Source of the DNA: Cyclina sinensis
Lineage: Eukaryota > Mollusca > Bivalvia > Venerida > Veneridae
Length of the DNA: 64,000 nt
Direction: 5' to 3'
NCBI GenBank assembly: GCA_012932295.1
Contig: JAAONU010000011.1
Location: 18,811,252 to 18,875,251, forward strand
In this document: positions 48,009 to 58,643 of the stretch, one piece after another
Layout: every line of letters starts with the position of its first letter
How positions within the stretch are numbered: position 1 is the first letter of the stretch
Notes under the pieces: model-generated
Databases searched by the model: none
Told to the model about the DNA's origin: nothing
Seen by the model: only the letters and a program-made list of their open reading frames with translations
Program-made: the position numbers and the translations under genes

Positions 48009-49040
48009 ACAGAATCCTGTTGAGGCCAATTCAAATGTCGCCGTCGCGCTTAAATGTAGACGCTCAACAACGCGACGCGACATTGCGAAAATGCGATATG
48101 ACGCTCGACAATGCGAAGCGACGCGCGACAATGTCAAACGAAATATCGCGATTTCATTTCAGTATTGTCGCGCTATAAAAGCGCAAAATTCGCATTTGTC
48201 GCTTCGCATTGTTGTGGCGTCGTATGCATTGTCCGCGGTTTTTTTTTTGTTGTTCTGTCGCGTCGCGTCCTCGCGATGTCGCGTCGCGTTGTCGTCCGTC
48301 GCGTTCTGCATTTGTGTAGGCCTCGACACACGAAAATGCCAAACGACACAAGACAACGCGACGCGACGCTCGAAAATGCGAAGCGACACTAGACAATGCG
48401 ACGCGACATTTATTGGAATATCGTATCGCGTTGTCGTGCGTCTACCGGAAATGGGCAAATTGTATATTCCGGCCATCAAATTAAGAACAAATTCCACAAG
48501 GAAAATGCGGCAATCACGGCCATGCTCTAAAAACGCGACATGTACGGAATACTGTTGAGGCCAATTAAAATGTCGCCGTCGCGCTTAAAGGAAGACGCTC
48601 GACAACACGACGCGACATTGCGAAAATACGATACGACGCTCGACAATGCGAAGCGACGCGCGTCAATGTAAAACGAAATATTTCGATTTCATTTCGTATT
48701 GTCACGCTATAAAAGCGCGAAATATCGCATTGTCGTGTGTCGTATCCCATGGTCGCGGTGTCTCGTCGCGTCGCGTTGTCGTCCGTCGCGTTGTCGTCCG
48801 TCGCGTTCTGCATTTGTGTAGGCCTCGACGCACGACAATGCGATACGACGCTTGACAATGCGAAGCGACGCGCGACAACGCGACGCGACATTATCACAAT
48901 TTCATTACCTATTGTCGCGCGTCGTGTGTGATCGTGTGTGAACGCAACACACATAAATGCTAAACGACACTAGACAACGCGACGCGACGCTCGAAAATGC
49001 GAAGTGACACTAGAAATGACACCCAACAGGATTCCGTAAT
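48009..49040. mobile_element. CpG-dense element of CGACGCGAC repeats, two tandem halves with inverted ends
   Basis: The left end 'acagaatcctgttgaggcca' and the right end, whose complement reads 'ttacggaatcctgttggg', form a terminal inverted repeat. A second left-type end ('tacggaatactgttgaggcc') at about 48545 marks two tandem copies near 530 bp each. Inside, 8-20 bp variants of 'aatgcgaagcgacgcgcgac' and the complement 'gtcgcgtcgcgttgtcgtcc' alternate, so each half can fold. CpG density is far above the rest of the window. Overlapping frames on both strands here are side effects of the repeat. Family unknown to me. Confidence 0.8.
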
Positions 49041-49258
49041 ATTTTAACCTGACCTAGAAATCATCAAAACAAACATTGTGACTGAAAATCACGATGCCTG
49101 ACTTCAGAATGTGGCCCCTTAAGAGTGTTAAACAGATTTTTCTTGGATTTAAACCAGAGACCAAGTTTTGGACTCTAAAAATCATCAAGAAAAACATCTT
49201 GACTCAAAAAAAAATGATATCTGAATTCAAAATAGTACCTGTGGAGTGTTAAAAAGGT

Positions 49259-49616
49259 TTCCCTTTGATTTGGCCTGGTGACCTTATTTCTGATCCGACA
49301 AAAATCAGTTTCCTTTGATTTAGCCTGGTGACTTTATTTCTGATCCGACAAAAATCAGTTTCCTTTGATTTAGCCTGGTGACCTTATTTCTGATCCGACA
49401 AAAATCAGTTTCCTTTGATTTAGCCTGGTGACCTTATTTCTGATCCGACAAAAATCAGTTTCCTTTGATTTGGCCTGGTGACCTTATTTCTGATCCGACA
49501 AAAATCAGTTTCCTTTGATTTGGCCTGGTGACCTTATTTCTGATCCGACAAAAATCAGTTTCCTTTGATTTGGCCTGGTGACCTTATTTCTAATCCGACA
49601 AAAATCAGTTTCAAAC
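49259..49616. repeat. 50-bp tandem repeat, 7 copies
   Basis: The unit is 'tttcctttgatttagcctgg' plus 'tgaccttatttctgatccga' plus 'caaaaatcag' (50 bp). The seven copies differ by a few bases (tttagcc/tttggcc). It has expanded within a longer diverged repeat that continues on both sides (for example 'ttcctttgatttggcatagt' near 49705). Confidence 0.95.
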
Positions 49617-49619
49617 TGA

Positions 49620-50215
49620 TCCAAGGTCTTATCAAGGCAAACTTTCTGAGCAAATTGTATGAAGATTATATAATTAATGGGATCTCTAGTGTGTTAAAAA
49701 GGTTTTCCTTTGATTTGGCATAGTGACCTAGTTTTTGATCGTACATAACCCATTTACGAACTCCTTTGAGGTATCATCCAGGCAAACATTTTAAACAAGT
49801 TTTTGTCAAGATTTGATCACAAATGTAGTGCCTAGAGTGTTAACAAGGTAAATTGTTGAAGTCGCACGACGCACGTCACAATCGACCTATCACAAAGGCC
49901 TACCCTGAGCATGCTCAGGTGAGCTTAATAGAAATCGAATATCGTGCTAAATCTTAAGTCAGCATTAGAAAAACACGAACATCGACATTTGGTCCGGCGT
50001 TCAAAAAACGCAAAACAAAAGTAAAAAACAAAGCCGAGATCAGTGTTGAGCAAGTAACTCGACAAACTCGGCTGAACATTCAGAAAAAAAAGAAGAAACC
50101 GAATGTCGAGAATAATATTGAGCTAGCTCAAAATACGGTTCAACATTAAAGGAAAAGAAATAAAAACGACGTAAAACGAATATCGAGCTGAATGTTGATT
50201 GCTGATCTCAGAGCC
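49620..50215. repeat. Tail of a 'gcatgctcaggtgagctta' repeat and more TCGAGCT dyads
   Basis: From 49620 diverged units of the surrounding repeat run to 'catgctcaggtgagctta' near 49910. After that the 'tgtcgag..aatgttgagc' dyad units resume to 50210. Confidence 0.55.
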
Positions 50216-50927
50216 AACTTTGTGTAGAGAAATTTATATAACCGCATGCATTAGCTACTTTCTGTCTTACAACTTGTCAAATTTTAAACATTGAAAACAC
50301 ATAATTTACATTGCAAAGACGTAAGAAAAATTAGACATGTCTTTATTCTTTAATTCAGGAAGTTTTAAAAAGTTTATACCAAAGGAAATCTTGCAGATTT
50401 GCTTTTGAACTGACGCTTTATTTTTAGTGATAACGAAACATTGTGTGCAACTAACATAGTAAATGTTCCGGGTTAGCAGCCATTGTCATTCAAATCGTTT
50501 TTTTTGTTTAGGATGTCGTAGTTAAACAACGTTTTAAATAAAACTAAAAACCTCTTAACCGTTTAAAAATATCATGCCACTATCATGGAATTATCTGGAG
50601 TTCTGGAAAGTGGGATTTAACCTCGTGGTTAAACAATTTCTTTCATTTTTGTTATGTAACAATTAGTACTTTTTTCAGAAATGACAAAACCGTCCAAAAA
50701 AATCAATTTGTTTAGTACCTGTTTCTTTTCCTGCAGATAATTGCCAATAATCAATGTAGTTAGTAAATCACCACTGACGCGTTTCTTAAAATTAGTCTAT
50801 GCGCAACAAAGGAAAATATGTCAATATATTACGGCTTTATTCAGTTCAGTGTATTGAGCTTTTTTATAAAGCGAATCTAATGGAATATAGATAGATATAT
50901 ATAAAATATAAAATATTGATTAAATGC
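50215..50927. other. AT-rich DNA, nothing recognised
   Basis: No frame, array or RNA gene that I can support. Confidence 0.35.
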
Positions 50928-51405
50928 GAGGGCCGTTCAATATATTCGTAGACTGTGCTTATAACTTTTTTGTTAGGCAAACATAATTCATAAAAATTAC
51001 ATAACGGAAACGGCAATTTAATATACACTGAAATTTCAACCACGTATGACAAACTGTATTTGACGGCGATAAGGCAAGGCAACCCGACTGTCAGCGCCCC
51101 AGGTCACGCTGGTGTTTCCCGACGTCAGCGACGTCACTGGAGGTTACTTCGATTTCTGACGTGTTCTGCATCGCTCATAACTTCTCAAAGTAGCGTCCGT
51201 TACATTCAATACATCTCTGATGTCGATAAATCCACTGATTTTATATGTTTTCGTACCACTCTTGAGGATACATTTTGATAATAACATTTGTTGTGTTCTG
51301 TAGCTGTTTAAATGGTTCAAATTTATAACCTTTTAAATGCGATTTGATCGTTGGAAATATGGCAAAATCAAAAGGCGCTAAGTCAGGTGAGTAGGGCGGA
51401 TGCTT
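50928..51405 (-). pseudogene. Mariner-type transposase relic, C-terminal part and terminal repeat
   Basis: On the minus strand from 51402 the translation starts HPPYSPDLAPFDFAIFP, then IKSHLKGYKF, the conserved tail that follows the catalytic domain of mariner transposases. After frame breaks there is RHQRCIECNGRYFEK, the usual mariner C-terminal motif. The element's end is visible at 50928 as 'gagggccgttcaatatattc', a mariner-like terminal repeat. The N-terminal two-thirds, including the first two catalytic aspartates, are missing, so this is a dead 3' fragment. Confidence 0.8.
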
Positions 51406-51549
51406 AGACAAATAAAGACACTTTAATCATGAACTTTGCACGATATGACAATAAAAGTATTAACCTCAAACCTCGCCAGACTTAATAGGTCTCTAAAGCA
51501 ATCTGATTAAAATCAGCTCCTAAATAATGAGTGAGACCATTTGAGCAAT

Positions 51550-52260
51550 TTTAATCGAGAGCTATATTTATATATTTCTGTCAAATTTGGTAAGGGAACA
51601 AAACTTCTTGTTTTGGCGTAGATATCGATTTTTTAGCTCTTGCAGCCCTATTGGGCAACAGAGCAGAAACATTTGAGAAATTTTAAAAAAGCAAAATATA
51701 AGAAACATTTATATAAATTTTGATGAAAAACGGATGAGCTGTTTGTACGATGTCATTTGAAGCCAAACGTTGACGGAAATATATTTTCAGCTCTGGCAGC
51801 AAAATTGTGCGACAGAGCAGAACCATTTGAGCAGGAGTAGAAAAGTTCAATATAAGGAAAATTTCTGTTAAATTTGATGCAAAATAACGTAAGGGTTTGA
51901 AAGGAAGTCATTTGAAGCAAAATGTTTACCTGAATCTATTTTCAGCTCTTTGTGCAATGGAGTTGAAACATTTGAGCAATTTTAGAATTTTTGAAAATCT
52001 TCCCTGAAACCAGAAGGCCTAGGGCTAAGATATTTTGCATGTAGCATCATCTGGAGTCTTCTACCAAGACCGTTCAAATTATATTCCTTGGGTCAAAATC
52101 GAACCCCACCCTTGGGGTCCTCTTTGCGTAAAATACAAAATCTTTGAAAATCTTCTTGTCGGAAACCATAGGCCTTAGACTTTGATGTGGACCTCTACCA
52201 TATAGACTGGCATAGGTAAAAACTTTTGAAATCTTCTTGTCAGAAACCACAAGGCTGGAG
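51550..52260. repeat. Diverged repeat units ('ttttagctcttgcagcccta' and 'gaaaccagaaggcctagg' types)
   Basis: At 51630-51970 three units share 'cagctctggcagca', 'gcgacagagcagaaacattt' and 'gagcaatttta'. From 51995 the units match those at 36150-36780 ('gaaaccataaggccttagac', 'ggacctctacca'). Both are members of dispersed families. Confidence 0.65.
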
Positions 52261-52299
52261 TTTAGATGTTTTGTGTGTGAATGAAAGAAGTTGCAATTA

Positions 52300-54060
52300 T
52301 ATTTAGATGAGCAATAAGAGGGCCATCATGGTCCTCTTCTATAGGCTTTTCACTTCTGTTGCCACAGCAACTAGAGTTCTGAATGGAATTCAATTCTTTG
52401 ACCAACTTTGGCAGAACACCCTTGCAGAAACATCCATACAAAGTTTCATCACCTTCCATGCAGTGGTTCAAGAAACGTTCAACCGAAAAAGTTGACGAAT
52501 GAACGAACAGGTGACGGACAGAGTCCGGTCACAATGCCTCACCTTGAGCACCTCCAGCTCAGTTAAGCTAACAAGAGGGCCATGATGGCCATAAATCGCT
52601 CGTCTGGGTCCAGTTGCTTAGTGGCCATAACTCTGGAAGCCATGATGCGATCAGGTTGCTTCAGTTAATAAAGGAAATATATTGTTTATAAATGTTTTGT
52701 GAAAGTTTGGTTGAAATTGAATCGAATGCGAGTGTAACACTATGATGTTTCAGAGAAAAATCTTTTTAAATTTTAACGAATTTTGACCTTGAACTTGACC
52801 CCAGTGACCTCAATGTACCTACATCTTAGAGATAAGTCTATAAATGAAGGCTACATATCAAAAAGTAGAAAAATCTAATTGTAGCCTTTGTAACCTTGTA
52901 CCTGGGCAGTGAATGATGTTCATGGACGGTGCCTTTAATTCAAATATTGACCAAAAAATAAAGGCTAAATGACAGAAAGACGAAAAATCTATATTTAACC
53001 TACTTGACCTTGACTGCAGTGACCTCAAACATCACTCTGTGGTAAAGGTCCATGCAAGGTACTTACATACCAAATATCTAAGATGTCGGTCAATAAATGA
53101 ACGCCCCATAACGAAAAGTTGAGAAATCTATTTGCAGCTTTGGTGACCTTGACCGCAGTTAATGGTTGAGGTTCATGGAAGGTGTCTACAAACCAAATAT
53201 CTAAAAGATCAGTCAATGAATAAAGGCTCTATGACAGAAAATAGAAAAATCTATTATTAGCCGTGGTGATCTTGACCTTTACCCGGTGATCTCAAACCAC
53301 ATTTATGGGTAGAGGTCCATGGAAGGAAGCTACAAACCAAAATCGCAAAGATATTGGTCTATAAATGAAGGGTCTATGAAGTAGAGCAGATAAATCTTTT
53401 TCTTGCTTCGGTGACCTTTACCTACAAACTAAATATCTGAGATATCGATCAATAAATGAAGAATCAACGAGCAAAAGTACAAAAATCTGTTGATAGCCTC
53501 GGTACCTTTACGATGACCCGAGTAAATAGCAGAGATTCATTCAAGGTGCCTATATACTTAATATCTAAGGTTTCTGTTATTAGAGGAGATGGAGGTTTAT
53601 TGTGCTCTGCACATTTTCTTATGATGGTGAACATCTGGGGAGGCTATTTGGAAATCCTTTCGTGCTTGAGGAAGCCTGGCCAAGCGAAATGGACCCTATT
53701 TTTGACCTTGGAGGTAGGTACTTGCCTGTTGCGCTCAGCAGATCATCTCATGATGATAAAAGTTATGCCAGGTTATTTCGAAATACCCTCATGCTTGAGG
53801 AAGTTATGGCACTCTAAGTATGATCTTGAGTGTTGGGGTAGGGACCTAGGTGTAGCGCTCTGCACATCGTCTCATGATGCTCAACACTTGTGACAAGTTA
53901 TTTCAAAATCTTCGCAATAGTTTGAAAGAAATGGAGCAGACACAAAAAAGCACGAGGAAGTTATAGTCCTCTAAGTGTGACCTTGACGGTAGGGACTTGG
54001 GTGTTGTGCTTCGCACATCATCTCATGATAGTTAACATTCGTGCCAAGTTATTAGCTCAC
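52300..54060. repeat. Repeat mosaic with 'gagggccatgatggcc' and 'ggtgaccttgaccccagtga' units
   Basis: From about 52570 ('acaagagggccatgatggcc') the block carries about six diverged ~110-120 bp units of 'aatctaagatatcggtcaat', 'aaatgaaggctctatgac' and 'ttcggtgaccttgacccc', to 53560. From 53600 units near 150 bp ('gctctgcacatcgtctcatg', 'gcttgaggaagttatggc') follow. Open frames in this stretch have no family resemblance and follow the repeat. Confidence 0.7.
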
Positions 54061-54529
54061 CTGACCTTTCTGTGGTCACGGTAAGCTTTTGTGACCACCT
54101 GATGTCTGTTGTGCGTGCGTAAGCTGTTTTTTGTCTGCACGATAGAAGTTTCACTTTATATTTGATTTGAACCAAACTTGCAAAGAACTGGTATCATAAG
54201 TGGATCTTGGTTCTTTTCTTGAAGCGGCCTGATCCCATCACGCATTATGGAGTTATGGGACAAAACAGGCATATTTTGCCTTTTCTGCATGGTAATGTTT
54301 TTTATAATTTTATTCCAACCGAAGTTATACAAAACATTGACCAGCAACAGATCAAGATTCCTTTCTTGAAATGGCCAGATCCAGTCATTGACTCCAGAGT
54401 TATAGTCCCTAATAGGACCAAAATAGGAATATATTGTATAGACTTACATTGTAAACAAGAGGGCCGTGATGGCCCTTAATTGCTCACCTGTCTCCAATTG
54501 CTCAAGTTTCATAATCATTGCTGTGCTAA

Positions 54530-55140
54530 TTATGTCTCCCCCCAAAAATGGGGGAGACATATTGTTTTTCCCCCGGTTGTCCGTCCGTCCGTCCGTCTGT
54601 CTGTCCGTCACAAAATCGTGTCCGCTCTGTATCTTCCAAAGCCCTTGAAGGATTTTTATGAAACTTGGGCCAGATGTTCACCTCATCAAGGCGACGTGCA
54701 GAACCCATTTTGTGGGTGTGGTGTCTCAAGGTCAAGGTCACACTTGGAGGTTAAATGTCAAATGCCACAAAATCGTGTCCGCTCTGTATCTACCAAAGCC
54801 CTTGAAGGATTTCTATGAAACTTGTGTCAGATGTTCACCTCATCAAGGCGACGTGCAGAACCCACTTTGCGGGTGTGGTGTCTCAAGGTCAAGGTCACAC
54901 TTGGAGGTTAAATGTCAAATGCCACAAAATCTTGTCCACTCTGTATCTTCAAAAGCCCTTGAAGGATTTTTATGAAACTTGGGTCAGATGTTCACCTCAT
55001 CAAGGCGACATGCAGAAACCACTTTGCGGGTGTGGTGTCTCAAGGTCAAGGTCTCACTTGGAGGTTAAATGTCAAATTTTACAATCGTCTGACTCAATAC
55101 TGCCTGCAGCAACTGGCTGGGGGAAGACATATGTTTTTGT
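54530..55140 (+). repeat. Element with hairpin head and three 157-bp units
   Basis: It opens with the hairpin 'tgtctccccccaaaaatggg' / 'ggagaca' and a (ccgt)n tract ('gtccgtccgtccgtccgtct'), then three nearly identical 157-bp units starting with 'caaaatcgtgtccgctctgt' near 54612 and 54769 and with 'caaaatcttgtccactctgt' near 54926. It closes with 'gctgggggaagacatatg'. Because 157 is not a multiple of three, each unit lies in a new frame, giving overlapping open frames that are not genes. Confidence 0.9.
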
Positions 55141-55189
55141 TCAATCAAAAACCCATTTCTAGTTCATTTTGAAATCATGCCAGTGGTTT

Positions 55190-55960
55190 GTAAGATTATC
55201 AAAACTGTGAAACCACTTTCATGCTGACATGGAAAGATGTGTATATTGTGGTCCCCATACCTCTGCAAACAATGATGGGATCATGTGTTCAGGTAAAGAA
55301 AGGACATCTACCGTTTATAAATGTTTTGTGAAAGCGTGGTTAAACTGAATCGAATGCGGGCATAACACTATGATGTAAGGTATAAAAATCTATTTCAACC
55401 TTAGTGACCTTGACCCCAGAGACCTCAAGCCCCATCCAGTGGTGAAGGTCCATGATACCTACATTTCAAATATCTAAAATATTGGTTAATAAAAGAAGGA
55501 TCCATAGCAAAAAGTAGAAGAATCCATTTGTAGCTTCGGTGACCTTGTCCCCAGTGACTTTAAACCATTGCAAGGGTAGATGTCCATACAAGGAACATAA
55601 ATTCCAAATCTAGGATATTAATCAATAAATGATGGTTCTATGAGGTAAAGTAGAAAATTACATATTTCACTGGCCTTGGAAAACTCTACCAAGTTTATTC
55701 AAACCATGACCCTGGGGTGAAAATTGGTCACTTTTATACAGAAAAGGTTTTAAAATATTATTGTTAGAAATCATAAGGCCTTAGTTGACCAAAATCTAAG
55801 ATATCTGATATGTAAATAACTTGCAAGGACCTCTACCCTTGGATGGGGTTTGAGGTCACTAAGGTCAAGGTCACAAAGGCTAAAAATTGATTTTTCTGCT
55901 ATTCGACGTAGTGCCTTTATTTTTTTGACTGATATTGGGTATATATACTCGGCCAAAATA
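55190..55960. repeat. Diverged 'gtgaccttgaccccagtgac' repeat units
   Basis: Same family as 52570-53560, in both orientations: on the plus strand to about 55660, then inverted ('gaggtcactaaggtcaaggt') near 55850. No gene. Confidence 0.6.
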
Positions 55961-56144
55961 GAAACCTAACACTTGTTTTATCAAAACAAAATACATCTAT
56001 AACGTTTGACTGGCACGATTTCATTCAATTTCACGTTATGTTAAAATAATCGTTTCTGCACGTAAACCTCATGCGCATGAAATGAAATACATTACCTCAG
56101 GGACTGCACACTTCAATGCATACTTAAAACTGTAAGTTTTTGCA

Positions 56145-57050
56145 ATGACGCATTTGTCAGAGACCGAAAGAAACCATGTAACAGGGATGTTACAAGCAGG
56201 TGCATATGCCGCTGATGTCAGTAGGGCATTTAACTGCAGTCGAAACAGTCCATGAACTTGTTAGACACTAGATTAACAGGGGATGTGCATGATCGTCCAA
56301 GGTCAGGTAGACCAAGAGCAACTAGCCAAAGGGATGACCATGCCATCGTGTTAATGCACTTGCGGAACAGGTTCAGACCTGCGACGCTGACAGCGCATGC
56401 ATATGATCTTTGTTCACAAAGCATACGTATTTGTTAATGTGAACAAAATCACCCAAATAAAGCGTGCCATCAATATACAAAGGGCATAATGACTCACGTG
56501 TATGTTGGGCATGTGCACATCGTGGCTAGATTCGCAGAGACTGGAACACAGTTTTATTCTCAGACGAGTCTAGGTTCAATCTTAGTCACGCCCATGGTCG
56601 TCATTGTGTTTACCGTTGTCATTTGCTCCTGTTTGTGTCAGACAGTATAATCAATGTGGAGGCGGTGGGGTTACGTTGTTGGGTGGAATAATAGGCAGCC
56701 AAAAGACTAGGCTCATTTATCTTCGAGTAATTTGAATGCCCATTGTTTTAAATGCGGAAGCCATTCCATTTATGCCAAGGAATGACCCAGCTATTTTCCA
56801 ACAGGACAATGCCCGTCCGCCCTCCTGTACATTTAGCCGCAGCCAACATTAACAAAATGCAATAGCCTGCCATGTCCCCAGACATAATTCCACTGGAACG
56901 CATCTGGGATGAGCTGGTGAGACGCGTCCGCCGTCATTATGTGCCGCGTAACATCAATTAGCTTACAAATGCTCTTGTTAGGGAATGGAATAACTTGCCC
57001 AATCACATGATCCAATATTACGTAAACTCAATGAGAAGACGTGTAGTGAC
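56145..57050 (+). pseudogene. Tc1-type transposase pseudogene
   Basis: Segments in shifting frames follow a Tc1 transposase in order. An N-terminal helix-turn-helix (MTHLSETERNHVTGML from 56145) leads into AADVSRAFNCSRNTV. RSGRPRATSQRDD follows near 56303, then VLFSDESRFNL near 56552, FQQDNARPP near 56795, IWDELVRRVRR near 56905, and EWNNLP with SMRRRV at the end. Stops and frameshifts lie between them, so it is dead. The DE-type motif SDESRF and the QQDNARPP aspartate are visible. Terminal inverted repeats were not located. Its start lies inside otherwise repetitive DNA. Confidence 0.85.
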
Positions 57051-57339
57051 AGTCATTAGATTGATACTGATTGATACTTATGTTAAACAAAATGATAAAA
57101 AGATTACACAGAACCAGATATCCTATTTGCAGCAGTCTGATATGGCAGTGATAAGAATCCATTTGACACCTGTGTTAAAATTGATGTCATTTAACAACGA
57201 TGTAAATGCCCAAGAAAGATCAAAATCCTTGTGTTACAAAAACATGACCCTTTACTTCCAATAATGCTTTTTATGGTATCTTGATCCGCTTTCCGAAATA
57301 TTGACAAACTATAGTGTCAGATTTCTTTTTTGAAGATCT

Positions 57340-57820
57340 ACCCTTTAGTGGAGTTTGATGTCAAAAGGTCAAGGTCACTGCCAAATAATAGATATTTCTA
57401 CTTACTGTCATAAAGTCTTGATGTATTGACCAATATTGACCTTCCATGACTGGGGTCAAGGACAATGTCATCAAGGCTAAAATTAGGTTGTTCTACTTTT
57501 TCGTTATCGAGCCTTTATCGATTGTCTGGTATTTTTTTGTATGAAGGTACCTTGCATTGACCTGTACCACTGGGGTTTGACGTCAATGAGGTCAAGGTCA
57601 CAGAGATTAAAAATAGGGTTTTTATACTTACGTCCTTGTGTTATGATCAAATTTGATTTTATTTTAACCAAACTTTCACAAAACACTTAAAAACAATAGA
57701 TTTCTTTTCTTTTGTCGGACCAACCTGATTCTATCATTGGTTTCACAGTTATGGCCACTGAGCAATGGGCTCATGTGAGCGATTAAGGGCCATCATGGAC
57801 ACGAAAAAGCATGAGGAAGT
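57340..57820. repeat. Inverted 'tgaggtcaaggtcac' repeat units ending in 'gtgagcgattaagggccatc'
   Basis: Reverse-orientation units of the 52570-53560 family close with the 'gggccatcatgga' palindromic border at about 57785. Further diverged material ('agcatgaggaagttatgtcc') continues to 57990 with units like 53600-54000. No gene. Confidence 0.6.
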
Positions 57821-58266
57821 TATGTCCCTCTGAGTATGACTTCGATCTCTCTTGATGGAAAACATTTGTGCAGAGTTATTTAACAAATTTTCCAATAGTT
57901 TGAAGGTTATGGAGTGGACACAAATGATGATGGATGGACAAAAACCATTCCTAGATCCTTCTCCCGCTTTCATGGCCGGAAAATACAAAATGAAACCAGG
58001 AGATAATAACTTTGCACATTTTATTCTTATAAATAAAAACGTCAATAACCTACTCACATAGAACATAAAACAGCCAACACAGCGCTTAAAGAGAAAATCA
58101 GCAATTTGAAAGCACCAAAGTATAAAATTTAGAACCAATATTTTTGGCTTTTAGGACCCCTTTTTGAATGGTCTTAATGTTGGCTTTACTGTATAATTGA
58201 GACAATAATGCAGTTTTCAGCAGAAGCAATTGAAATATAACCTTAGAAAGTTTTTAAAACAACTTT

Positions 58267-58272
58267 TTTATT
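58267..58272 (-). promoter_or_regulatory. Candidate polyadenylation signal for COQ9
   Basis: TTTATT on the plus strand reads AATAAA on the minus strand, about 370 bp after the putative COQ9 stop. Assigned by position only. Confidence 0.3.
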
Positions 58273-58643
58273 AAGATTTTAGTCTTAACCAGAGTTAACA
58301 AGAGGTTGAAATACAGTTGTATAAAAAAGTTTGGCAAAAAACCAACTGAACACTTAAACCTCCATTCACGGATTTGAGAAATGAGTCCAGGAAATGACTA
58401 CTTTCACTTCCTGCATATCTGGTAACTTAAGTGTACATCAGTATCTAAGTTGTTAATGACAGCTACATTATCAAACGTAACTTTTACAAGATAAAAGTCA
58501 TTTTTTATCTCTTTTCCTATATGAATAGACACTAACTGATAAAAAAAGAGATTCCAGCATAGCAAAAGCAATGATATGCTGAGTAGAGGCTGTATACTTA
58601 AGCAACTATGCTGAAGCCCCAGCCTTGTTTCAATGGATCCAAA

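Noticed and set aside
47986..48954. Overlapping frames of 80-190 codons on both strands
   Set aside because: All fall in the CGACGCGAC element; their arginine/serine-rich peptides follow the repeat, and CG-rich DNA has few stops.
49259..49616. Regular 50-bp array as a CRISPR-like or regulatory array
   Set aside because: Complete unit is repeated, no spacers; it is an expansion inside a longer dispersed repeat.
54480..55172. Several similar ~110-codon plus-strand frames
   Set aside because: They are the same 157-bp repeat in successive frames, not paralogous genes.
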